From positions 1 through 28,355 of IMG/VR virus record IMGVR_UViG_3300013115_000501: a stretch of DNA of 28,355 bases; one strand, 5' to 3'. The translations under genes were made by a program, and so were the position numbers. Position 1 is the stretch's first letter. Every line of letters begins with the position of its first letter. Shown here piece after piece: positions 16,328 to 21,682 of the stretch. Source of the DNA: a virus. The notes under the pieces are model-generated. The model saw nothing but the letters and a program-made list of their open reading frames with translations. It did not search any database and was not told where the DNA came from.

Positions 16328-16572
16328 GCCGTTGCCCGCTTCCCGGTCACGCTGCACTTCCGCGTGGTGGTGTCGCGCACCACGAACCCCATGCGCTCCA
16401 ATTCCGGCAACCTGCGCCACGCCTCCATGCCCAGGTGCGCCCCCAACTCGCGACCAGTGACTGGCCTCTTCGCCTCTCCCAGGCCCCTGAGTACTGCCCG
16501 GTGGAGTCTCCCCAGTTTGCCGCTGTCCTTCAGGGTCGCGAATGCTTCGGCGCTGGTGGAGGCGGAGGTCAT
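16312..16572 (-). CDS. Small winged-helix protein
   Basis: 86 residues from the ATG at 16572, which overlaps the previous TGA as ATGA; an upstream ATG at 16593 is less likely. The sequence LHRAVLRGLGEAKRPVTGRELGAHLGMEAWRRLPELERMGFVVRD reads as a winged helix-turn-helix: helix, helix, recognition helix, then a wing ending with ATAWRLA. It may bind DNA to regulate this operon, or assist the methyltransferase whose start it overlaps. Function is inferred from the fold only. Confidence 0.65.
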   Translation of the reverse strand: MTSASTSAEAFATLKDSGKLGRLHRAVLRGLGEAKRPVTGRELGAHLGMEAWRRLPELERMGFVVRDTTTRKCSVTGKRATAWRLA

Positions 16573-17357
16573 ACGCCGCACATCCCCTCGCATTCTTCCT
16601 CAAACATGTTGACCTGCCTAGTTTCATCCCAGTCCGGGTCATCAATGACCTCACGCAACGGGCGCAGGGACCGATGGACAAACTGCTCAGGGCCGATGGC
16701 CTCATCGACTTGGCAAGCATCCTCAAACGAGTCCGGGTCACGATCACGCATGGCAACCCATTCACGGTGTCCCTGGAAGGGGCAGAAGGTGCAAGCAGAG
16801 CGACCCGGCAGCGGGTGGCCGCGCCCCTCCATCCAGTCGAGGCAGTCGCCTCGGCGCATCGGAACGTCGTAGAGCAAGGGGAAACGGTTCTCGATCCATG
16901 AGTCTCTGGAAGGCTTTGCCCTCGTCGCCTCATCAACGGAAATGCCAACCCAGCACTCCACGCTGTACTTCCCTGCCGCGCGTTCTCCCCTGGAGAGTCC
17001 CAACTCGCGTCGAACTTCTTGCTTGCAGGCTTCTAGCTTAAACTGGCGGGTACACTGCCTCCGTCCAAGGGATTCGCGTCCATCTCGCTCAACCCAGAAT
17101 GGAACAGGAGTAAACCCTCCACGGACTGCCCGGTCGCGGAGATTGCCTTCGGTCGAAGTATGAATTGGGATAATGTGACCGAAGGTATCGATGAGCCATT
17201 TCAGATGCGTGTAAACGTGTTTCGGCTCGCTCTGCGTATCCGCGAAGACCGCGAAATCCGGCATGGGCGTAAGCTCTCCCTCCACCGCCATCAGATACAT
17301 CGCGGTTGACTGCACGCCTGCGCCCAGGCTTATGTAGCGGAGGTCGAAGTCAGCCAT
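16569..17357 (-). CDS. PAPS-reductase-like PP-loop ATP pyrophosphatase family protein
   Basis: 262 residues; start at ATG 17357, sharing one base with the upstream stop (TGATG). Near the N-terminus YISLGAGVQSTAM (8-20) is a PP-loop of the adenine-nucleotide alpha-hydrolase superfamily, followed by FAVFADTQSEPKHVYTHL, typical of PAPS reductase/CysH-like and DndC-related proteins. RRQCTRQFKLEACKQEVRREL and a later CTFCPFQGHREW add conserved cysteines that could bind an iron-sulfur cluster or zinc. Such phage proteins are common but their substrate is unknown. In this operon, next to a DNA methyltransferase, a role in nucleic-acid modification is possible; assimilation of sulfate is unlikely. 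No DndD/E or IscS partner is visible. Confidence 0.75.
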   Translation of the reverse strand: MADFDLRYISLGAGVQSTAMYLMAVEGELTPMPDFAVFADTQSEPKHVYTHLKWLIDTFGHIIPIHTSTEGNLRDRAVRGGFTPVPFWVERDGRESLGRRQCTRQFKLEACKQEVRRELGLSRGERAAGKYSVECWVGISVDEATRAKPSRDSWIENRFPLLYDVPMRRGDCLDWMEGRGHPLPGRSACTFCPFQGHREWVAMRDRDPDSFEDACQVDEAIGPEQFVHRSLRPLREVIDDPDWDETRQVNMFEEECEGMCGV

Positions 17358-17869
17358 CACTTGATGACCAGCCGTTCCTCTTGGACGAGGCGACAACCCT
17401 CAACTTCTTTCCCCGCTTTCAGGTCCGCCTTGATCGCGGCCTTGTCTGCTTCGATCTTCGGCGGGTGCTGATGCTCCGGCTTGAGTTGCCAGGGCTCCAC
17501 ATCGATTTCGACGCGGGGTGGCGTCTTGCGCCATGACACCGTGACGAGGTGATTCTTCACCGTTTCCCTGCCGACGATCCGTGGTGCGTGGCGAGCGAGG
17601 TATTCCTTCAACTTCTCGGCTTGCCGTTCGTGAAGGCGTTGCCGCTTGGTGAGCCGACCGACCTCTGCCTTGACCATCTCGGCCTCGCGCAGCAGTCCCT
17701 GCTGGAAAAGCGCAACGTCGAGGATCTTGTGGCGGCCCTGCTCAATGACATCATCGAGAAATTCCGCGAGCGACTCGTCTGTGATCTCGCCCGTTTCACG
17801 GTCGATCGCTGCGCTCATCGCCAATTCAACGTCATTGCCGTGCTCGTAGAGGCGTTTTGAGTCAGCCAT
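17357..17869 (-). CDS. Siphovirus Gp157-family protein
   Basis: 170 residues, ATG at 17869 overlapping the previous stop (TGATG). It has the usual layout: an acidic N-terminus with IDRETGEITDESLAEFLDDVIEQ, a long helix (EMVKAEVGRLTKRQRLHERQAEKLKEYLARH, residues about 65-95) and a C-terminal beta part (VSWRKTPPRVEIDVEPW). In streptococcal phages Gp157 members have been linked to phage resistance and often sit beside recombination genes, as here with an SSB-like and a Rad52-like gene. The molecular function is not established. Length fits the family. Confidence 0.8.
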   Translation of the reverse strand: MADSKRLYEHGNDVELAMSAAIDRETGEITDESLAEFLDDVIEQGRHKILDVALFQQGLLREAEMVKAEVGRLTKRQRLHERQAEKLKEYLARHAPRIVGRETVKNHLVTVSWRKTPPRVEIDVEPWQLKPEHQHPPKIEADKAAIKADLKAGKEVEGCRLVQEERLVIK

Positions 17870-18591
17870 CAGAAAGGCACCTCCTTAGTGTTGGGCGTCC
17901 ACTTCTTGATCTCGGACACCAGCGTTTCGAGTTTCGTGGCAGGCAGTTCTGACGATTCGTTGAACCCGAGGTTCTTCAGAGCGCCCAGGCCAATGGTCTT
18001 GACCTCGCTGGGCTTCAGGCCCAACTCAATCGCCCGCTCTCGCGTGACCTTGCCAACCCTGGCCCACTCCTCTTTCGTCAGCTTGCCGTTGGACTTCGGT
18101 GCGACCTTCTTGGGGGCCGGAGGTTGGGGCGGCTTGCCGTTGCCGTGCTTCGCGTTCTGCTCCGCCACGTATTTCGAGTCATCGAAGCGGCCCAGAAAAA
18201 CGTCCGCGCTGAATCCCAGGAGACTGAGGCACTTCGTAAAGGCATCAGTCACCGCTTTCTTCGGCGCATCCGCATCGACCCGCTGGCCGAAGGAAGCAGC
18301 ACCGTACTGCTCCACCGCCCCCTGCTCGCCCGTCTCCGGGTCAGTGAACCAGAGCCTCCCACGGATAATAAAGAGGTCAGCGGGGCCGTCCTCGCGAGTC
18401 CAGTCGAATCCCCAACCGACACCCATCGGCCCACCGAATGCAGTGGTGGCCTGAAGCACTTGCCACTGTGCGTCGATAGCCGTGAAGCCGCCGCGCTGGT
18501 TCACGTGGCGAGTGTGCGCCGGGTCAGTGGTTTCCACCTGCGACCAGAGCCGCAGAGGGTCGAGAGTCTTGTCGGTTTTTTTGGCAGCCAT
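17869..18591 (-). CDS. Rad52-like single-strand annealing protein (putative)
   Basis: 240 residues from ATG 18591, which overlaps the upstream TGA; an open extension to 18705 lies inside the neighbouring gene. The N-terminal half (LRLWSQVETTDPAHTRHVNQ, then GFDWTREDG, then AAASFGQRVD-type segment AAPKKAVTDAFTKC replaced here by DAPKKAVTDAFTKCLSLL) resembles phage Rad52/Sak-type annealing proteins, whose core ends in a K-x2-TDAx-K-LSxLGF helix. Here that ends GFSADVFLGRFDDSKY. A Pro/Lys linker leads to a helical C-terminus (LTKEEWARVGKVTRERAIELG). It would promote strand annealing during recombination-dependent replication, with the SSB-like protein encoded just upstream. The call is family-level by pattern. 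Confidence 0.65.
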   Translation of the reverse strand: MAAKKTDKTLDPLRLWSQVETTDPAHTRHVNQRGGFTAIDAQWQVLQATTAFGGPMGVGWGFDWTREDGPADLFIIRGRLWFTDPETGEQGAVEQYGAASFGQRVDADAPKKAVTDAFTKCLSLLGFSADVFLGRFDDSKYVAEQNAKHGNGKPPQPPAPKKVAPKSNGKLTKEEWARVGKVTRERAIELGLKPSEVKTIGLGALKNLGFNESSELPATKLETLVSEIKKWTPNTKEVPF

Positions 18592-18926
18592 CAGAACGGC
18601 ATCCCTTCTGCTTCGTCCTGGAAGGTGTCGCGATCCACGAGCGTCTGGATCTTCCGCAAGCTCAATGTGTTGAAGCATCGCGAGTCGCCGCTGGGGTTCT
18701 CCCATTTCCGACCGCCCAGGGCGTAGTGGGCCACCACCGGGTCGCCTGCCGAGAAGTCCTCGAGAACGTCGATCATCTCGAACGTGGCCTCCAAGCAGAT
18801 GAATTCAGGCCGCTCCCTTTCCGCGTTGAGGCAGAGCCAAAGCTCCCGCTTCTTGAAATCGTTCTTGAAGGTTTGGACGGGGCCAACGAAATCGACCAGT
18901 CCATCTACGCGTGTGAGTTCAGGCAT
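18591..18926 (-). CDS. DUF3127-like, probable OB-fold single-strand DNA-binding protein
   Basis: 111 residues, ATG at 18926 with AAGGAAG upstream. The pattern VDFVGPVQTFKNDFKKRELWLCL, then FICLEATFEMIDVLEDFSAGDPVVAHYALGGRKW, then CFNTLSLRKI fits DUF3127, a small OB-fold family related to single-strand binding proteins. The FxKRE motif is characteristic. It heads the recombination part of the leftward operon and is directly coupled to the annealing protein. It likely coats ssDNA during replication and recombination. No acidic C-terminal tip is clear beyond DEAEGMPF. Confidence 0.75.
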   Translation of the reverse strand: MPELTRVDGLVDFVGPVQTFKNDFKKRELWLCLNAERERPEFICLEATFEMIDVLEDFSAGDPVVAHYALGGRKWENPSGDSRCFNTLSLRKIQTLVDRDTFQDEAEGMPF

Positions 18927-18967
18927 GTTCTTCCTTTCGTGTGGCCCCCCCTCCCCAGCCAGTCCCC

Positions 18968-19006
18968 CCCGGCAAGGGGAGAGGGGGTGCCGGGAAAAAC
19001 CCCGGC
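18968..19006 (-). promoter_or_regulatory. Two mutually exclusive GC hairpins before the SSB-like gene
   Basis: Stem A: GCCGGG (18989-18994) pairs with CCCGGC (19001-19006) around a 6-base loop. Stem B: CCCGGCA (18968-18974) pairs with TGCCGGG (18988-18994) around a 13-base loop. Both use the segment 18989-18994, so only one can form. In the leftward transcript stem A comes first and begins at the stop codon of a 30-residue ORF. No U tract follows either stem. An attenuator or partial terminator is an inference. Confidence 0.5.
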
Positions 19007-19098
19007 TAGAGGGGGCAGGGAGCTAGGACGGCTGTCACTAGACCCGTAAGCAGGACGAGAAGCGCGGCCGTTGTAAATTCTCCGAGAGGGGTCAGCAT
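19006..19098 (-). CDS. Tiny single-membrane-span peptide (30 aa)
   Basis: ATG at 19098 shares one base with the upstream stop (TGATG), the same coupling style as other genes in this operon. The peptide begins MLTPLGEFTTAALLVLLTGL and continues VTAVLAPCPL; residues about 9-25 are hydrophobic enough for one membrane span. Its TAG at 19006-19008 lies at the foot of a GC hairpin. It may be a small membrane effector or a leader peptide controlling the genes downstream. No family is recognised. Confidence 0.45.
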   Translation of the reverse strand: MLTPLGEFTTAALLVLLTGLVTAVLAPCPL

Positions 19099-19421
19099 CA
19101 CTCGACCTCGCCTTGGAATGCGACGAGTTGAGTGCCGAATTTCTCTTCTGCTTTTTTGACTTTTCGGATCGCGGCATAGAGGTAGAGGGATGCAATTCCA
19201 ACCTCACCTTGGTTGATTGCCTCGATGCTGGAGGCAGCGGCCTCCCGCAGCGTGCGACATGCAGACACCAAGTTAAGTGCGTACTGTGCGCACCTCAGTT
19301 CGCCATGGTCTGGCCCGAGGACGCGGTCACAAATGGCGCAGTGGATTTCCGCGCATTCCGCTTCGTCATGAGCGTCCATGTCAACGATCCGATCACACGC
19401 GGGGCAGTAGCCAACCGGCAT
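19098..19421 (-). CDS. Zinc-ribbon-containing hypothetical protein (107 aa)
   Basis: ATG at 19421 overlaps the preceding TGA by one base. The N-terminal 45 residues contain two CxxC pairs (C6/C9 in YCPACDR and C28/C31 in HCAICDR) plus C23 and C44, so one or two zinc ribbons are likely. The C-terminal half is helical (SIEAINQGEVGIASLYLYAAIRKVKKAEEKF). It may bind nucleic acid or protein; nothing more specific can be said. It is part of the leftward early operon. Confidence 0.65.
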   Translation of the reverse strand: MPVGYCPACDRIVDMDAHDEAECAEIHCAICDRVLGPDHGELRCAQYALNLVSACRTLREAAASSIEAINQGEVGIASLYLYAAIRKVKKAEEKFGTQLVAFQGEVE

Positions 19422-19744
19422 CAGTAGTCGCCTCCGGTATCCTTCGCGAGTTCTTCCTCAACCTGCGGCCGGTGGAGCCGCTCGAAGCAGGACTCGCAAA
19501 ATTTCCACCCCTGCCGGTCGATCAGAATGGTTTCGGTGGGCTGAAGCGTTTGGCCGCAATCGCATACGGCTGCCCATGACGGGAGCACAGGCTCGCCGGT
19601 TGCGTGCCGCTCGACGGCCGGGGGCTGGAGCGTGAAGCGGTGGCACTCGTCGCGCAGGTCGCCCAGGCGATTCTCCACGGCCATTTCATGCAGGGTTTCC
19701 GGTGCGGCAGTGGAGAGGAACTCAAGATATTTGGGATCGGCCAT
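19421..19744 (-). CDS. Zinc-finger-like hypothetical protein (107 aa)
   Basis: Start taken at ATG 19744 (MADPKYLEFLS), four bases after the upstream gene's stop; the frame is open to 19843 but that part lies inside the neighbour. The N-terminal half is helical. The C-terminal half has CDCGQTL and, after 19 residues, WKFCESCFERLH, a treble-clef-like pair of knuckles. It may be a DNA- or protein-binding adaptor. No family is recognised. Confidence 0.6.
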   Translation of the reverse strand: MADPKYLEFLSTAAPETLHEMAVENRLGDLRDECHRFTLQPPAVERHATGEPVLPSWAAVCDCGQTLQPTETILIDRQGWKFCESCFERLHRPQVEEELAKDTGGDY

Positions 19745-19748
19745 CAGT

Positions 19749-20015
19749 TCAGCGGCCCCTTCCTTCGGGGTTGTAGTCGCCGTACCACGCCGCCTGATCC
19801 GCGACCGCCTTGGGCGTGTCCGGGTGCATCTCGCGCAGTTCATCCGCAGTCGGCTGGCGTCCAGTCATCTCCTCAAACCAAGTGGATATTGATTCTGCGG
19901 TCAGCGGATCGTCGCGGTCGCTGATGAAAGTCACGGGGCACTCGTAGCCGTATCCCTCATGCTCCTTCGTGGGCGCGGCTGGCTTGAAACTGATCTTCTT
20001 GATCGCGGGGTGCAT
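19749..20015 (-). CDS. First gene of leftward operon, hypothetical (88 aa)
   Basis: Start at ATG 20015, supported by a strong GAGGAG (20021-20026 on the complementary strand) about five bases upstream; the ORF is open further but runs into the control region. The protein (MHPAIKKISFKPAAPTKEHE, then CPVTFISDRDDPLTAESISTWFEEM) is small, soluble and unrecognised. It would be the first product made from the leftward promoter, a position often held by early host-control or anti-repressor genes, but the sequence gives no proof. Confidence 0.65.
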   Translation of the reverse strand: MHPAIKKISFKPAAPTKEHEGYGYECPVTFISDRDDPLTAESISTWFEEMTGRQPTADELREMHPDTPKAVADQAAWYGDYNPEGRGR

Positions 20016-20033
20016 TTTTTCTCCTCGTTTGGG

Positions 20034-20050
20034 GTACAGCCGGAATGTAC
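20034..20050. promoter_or_regulatory. Candidate operator palindrome
   Basis: GTACA (20034-20038), 7 bases, TGTAC (20046-20050) make a 17-bp inverted repeat, the size expected for a dimeric Cro/CI-type regulator. It lies between the two divergent early operons and overlaps the suggested leftward -10 box. The likely binder is the regulator encoded at 20116. Only one clear site is seen. Confidence 0.55.
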
Positions 20051-20071
20051 AGCAAGTGGCGAAGGGCGCAA
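20044..20071 (-). promoter_or_regulatory. Candidate leftward early promoter
   Basis: On the complementary strand TTGCGC (20066-20071) and TACATT (20044-20049) are separated by 16 bp. Each hexamer matches the sigma-70 consensus at four positions. Initiation near 20036 would give a short leader containing the GAGGAG of the first leftward gene. The -10 box sits inside the palindrome at 20034-20050, so repressor binding would block it. Moderate to weak by sequence alone. Confidence 0.4.
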
Positions 20072-20080
20072 CCCCTGCGC

Positions 20081-20109
20081 TTGACAATACCGCAGCCGTT
20101 CAGTAATAA
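20081..20109 (+). promoter_or_regulatory. Rightward promoter for a leaderless regulator mRNA
   Basis: TTGACA (20081-20086, perfect -35) and TAATAA (20104-20109) are 17 bp apart. The expected start point is about 20116, which is exactly the A of the regulator's ATG. No Shine-Dalgarno sequence lies between the -10 box and the ATG, so the message is probably leaderless, as known for lambda cI transcribed from pRM. Confidence 0.65.
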
Positions 20110-20115
20110 CCGCAC

Positions 20116-20334
20116 ATGGCCCACCCCATTCAGACTTTTCTCGCCGACAAGCCCAAGCAGACCCAAGCGTCTCTGGCCCGCGACTTGGGCGTAGGTAGAG
20201 CGCACATCTCGGAGATTGTCTCAGGGCGCTCCAAGCCCTCCTGGGCGCTTGCCCAGCGACTGGTCAAACTCACCGGGGGCGAGATTTCCCTCGCCGCCCT
20301 GGCGAATTGGGAGCCCGAGGAGGCCACAGAATGA
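20116..20334 (+). CDS. Cro/CI-like helix-turn-helix regulator
   Basis: 72 residues. TQASLARDLGVGRAHISEIVSGRSKPSWALAQRLVKLTGG (about 16-55) is a typical lambda-repressor-like HTH: helix 2 SLARDLG, turn, recognition helix RAHISEIVSG. There is no C-terminal peptidase domain, so it is Cro-like in size rather than a LexA-type CI. It is divergent from the leftward operon and first in the rightward one, and likely binds the 17-bp palindrome 66 bases upstream of its start. Its stop overlaps the next ATG (ATGA). The translation start is probably leaderless. Confidence 0.85.
   Translation: MAHPIQTFLADKPKQTQASLARDLGVGRAHISEIVSGRSKPSWALAQRLVKLTGGEISLAALANWEPEEATE
20319..20334 (+). repeat. 16-bp direct repeat, copy 1, at a gene junction
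   Basis: GGAGGCCACAGAATGA covers the Shine-Dalgarno, stop and start of the regulator/76-aa junction. A perfect second copy is at 20546-20561, covering the next junction. Confidence 0.8.
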
Positions 20335-20561
20335 GCGAGGAGAAGCCTACGGTGGCACTCTACGAGGGCGACCCACAGGGTTCTGGGCTGCGGTTTCTGG
20401 GGCGCACGGACAACGCAAGGCTCGTACGGCTGGTGCGTGAGCGGATAGACAAGGACAAAGCCAAGCGAAAGAAGTGGATTGAGGAGTTGGAGGTGGCTAC
20501 CGGGATGACCATAGAGGAAGCCCGCGAATGGTGGCGGCGAAAGCCGGAGGCCACAGAATGA
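20331..20561 (+). CDS. Small hypothetical protein (76 aa)
   Basis: ATG at 20331 overlaps the regulator's stop, and its own stop overlaps the next start in the same way. The product is basic and helical (RLVRLVRERIDKDKAKRKKW, then ATGMTIEEAREWWRRK). A nucleic-acid-associated role is possible from charge only. Its last residues (EATE) and the underlying 16 bases repeat the end of the preceding gene, see the repeat entries. Confidence 0.6.
   Translation: MSEEKPTVALYEGDPQGSGLRFLGRTDNARLVRLVRERIDKDKAKRKKWIEELEVATGMTIEEAREWWRRKPEATE
20546..20561 (+). repeat. 16-bp direct repeat, copy 2, at a gene junction
   Basis: Perfect copy of the element at 20319-20334. It serves as the ribosome-binding and ATGA coupling site of the replication gene. 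The two copies bracket the 76-aa ORF exactly. Confidence 0.8.
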
Positions 20562-21346
20562 AGGGGCACGTTCGCATTCCGCACGACTGGATTCTCGCTC
20601 ATCGGGGGGATGGCCGGGTTCTCGGGCTGGTCACCCTGCTCGAGCATTACCGATTCACGGGGGAGAGTATCTCCGTCCGGCAGCTTGCCCATGACTGCCA
20701 CCTGGACAAAAGCACCGTCTCGAGGATCTCCCGAAAGTGGAGAAACCACCTATTGGAGGCCGAAAACGAGCGAATGGCCGCAAGTGAGACAGTTGTGAGA
20801 CAAGAGTGGGACAAAATCTCGCCGCAAGTTGCCGATACTGCTGATGATTCTGAAAGCGGTGAGACAGTGGTGAGACAAGAGACAGACAAAGGTGAGACAG
20901 CCTTCTATCTACCTAAAGAACAAGAACAAGAACAAACAAAAGAGATAGCCCCAGACGCGGAGCGCCTGACCCTTCTCTTCGCTGACACCTTGGCCTCCGC
21001 TGCTGAAGAGCATGGGATCTCCCGCCGCAAGCAGGCGCGGCCTCCGAAGGCTTGGTTTGTCGAGATGGATCGTCTGTTGAGGCTGGACGGCATCCCGCCC
21101 GAGGTGGTGGAGTCGGTGCTGCTCTGGGCTCTGACCGAGAGCGACTTCTGGGGGACGGGTTGCGGCCAGGGCGTGCTTCAGAGCGTGCCGAAGCTGCGGA
21201 AGCATTGGGACATCATCGCGTCCCAGCGGGCGGAAGCGCAGCCAAGAGAGAGGTTTGACGTTGCCAAGCGCGTGCTGGCAGCCAGCGAGGGGGGGAAACG
21301 TGGACACCGAAGAGAAAGCGTTGCGCTTAGGTTGCTTAGAGAATAA
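20558..21346 (+). CDS. Phage replication initiator (O-like / replisome organiser)
   Basis: 262 residues from ATG 20558 (ATGA overlap; an upstream start at 20528 is less likely). Residues about 3-75 form a winged-helix domain (GRVLGLVTLLEHYRFTGESISVRQLAHDCHLDKSTVSRISRKW). The centre, residues 76-130, is low-complexity and encoded by an 11-bp iteron array. The C-terminal part (PPKAWFVEMDRLLRLDGIPPEVVESVLLWALTESDFWGTG, then LRKHWDIIASQ) resembles the C-terminal domain of phage replisome organisers and DnaD/DnaT-like proteins that contact the helicase loader. Iterons inside the initiator gene are the arrangement seen in lambda O. No phage polymerase is seen here, so host replication proteins are presumably recruited. 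Confidence 0.75.
   Translation: MKGHVRIPHDWILAHRGDGRVLGLVTLLEHYRFTGESISVRQLAHDCHLDKSTVSRISRKWRNHLLEAENERMAASETVVRQEWDKISPQVADTADDSESGETVVRQETDKGETAFYLPKEQEQEQTKEIAPDAERLTLLFADTLASAAEEHGISRRKQARPPKAWFVEMDRLLRLDGIPPEVVESVLLWALTESDFWGTGCGQGVLQSVPKLRKHWDIIASQRAEAQPRERFDVAKRVLAASEGGKRGHRRESVALRLLRE
20784..20945. other. Candidate replication origin: 11-bp iterons plus A-rich tract
   Basis: GTGAGACA recurs at 20784, 20795, 20859, 20870 and 20892, with degenerate copies at 20806 (GTGGGACA) and 20881 (GACAGACA). Within each of two clusters the spacing is exactly 11 bp, one helical turn. Since 11 is not a multiple of 3 the repeat passes through different reading frames, so selection acts on DNA, not on protein. 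An A-rich, G/C-poor run at about 20902-20945 (AAAGAACAAGAACAAGAAC and onwards) follows directly and could be the unwinding element. It lies inside the initiator gene. Confidence 0.7.
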
Positions 21347-21680
21347 CTGGCTGGCCTTCGGGCGCGAGATCAGCCCGGAAACGCTGCGCCTCCAGGCCAA
21401 TCTCACGAAGCGGATTCCCGTCGAGATATTCCGGGCAGCCTGCGAGCGGGCTTGTCTGCTGACGAAGGGGGGGTTTCCACCAGGGCCGGGGGACATTCTG
21501 GAGGCGGCGAGGTGCATCGCTCCGGGCGAAACCGTGCCCGGCCAGGAGAAGGCTACGCCCCGCTGGTGGCGGATTGCCGTCCGCGAAGTGCAGGGCAGGG
21601 TGGACGAGCGGCCCCAACTCCGAGGGCCACGGGGTGGCGAGGCGAGTTTTCTGAGCATTGCAAAGGGGGTAGGGGAATGA
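21300..21680 (+). CDS. Hypothetical protein, possible helicase-loader-like partner (126 aa)
   Basis: Start at GTG 21300, with GAGGGGGG 6-12 bases upstream, inside the end of the initiator gene (47-base overlap); an ATG-like start at 21255 would overlap more. The protein has LGCLENNWLAFGREISPETLRL and IPVEIFRAACERACLL, then a GGFPPGPGDILEAARC segment. I do not recognise a named family with certainty. The position directly after an initiator is where phage helicase loaders (lambda P-type) occur, so that role is suggested by context only. No Walker motif is present. Its 3' end carries the first copy of an 18-bp repeat. Confidence 0.55.
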   Translation: MDTEEKALRLGCLENNWLAFGREISPETLRLQANLTKRIPVEIFRAACERACLLTKGGFPPGPGDILEAARCIAPGETVPGQEKATPRWWRIAVREVQGRVDERPQLRGPRGGEASFLSIAKGVGE

Positions 21681-21682
21681 CC
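21665..21682 (+). repeat. 18-bp direct repeat, left copy, at queC start
   Basis: GGGGGTAGGGGAATGACC, identical to 23600-23617. It contains the ribosome-binding purines, the upstream gene's stop and the queC ATG. The two copies bound the queC-queE-dpdA genes exactly. Confidence 0.85.

Noticed and set aside
16328-16948. N-terminal extension of the methyltransferase to 16948
   Set aside because: This part reads through the winged-helix and PP-loop genes in another frame. The methyltransferase fold begins directly after METRVNG, and the ATG at 16327 fits the operon's overlap style.
16569-17357. Complete phosphorothioation (Dnd) system
   Set aside because: Only a PP-loop protein of the broad CysH/DndC superfamily is present; neighbours are Gp157 and a methyltransferase, with no DndB, D or E and no cysteine desulfurase.
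20784-20899. CRISPR-like array
   Set aside because: The units are 8-11 bp with no regular spacers of 25 bp or more, and they lie inside a coding gene. Iterons explain them better.
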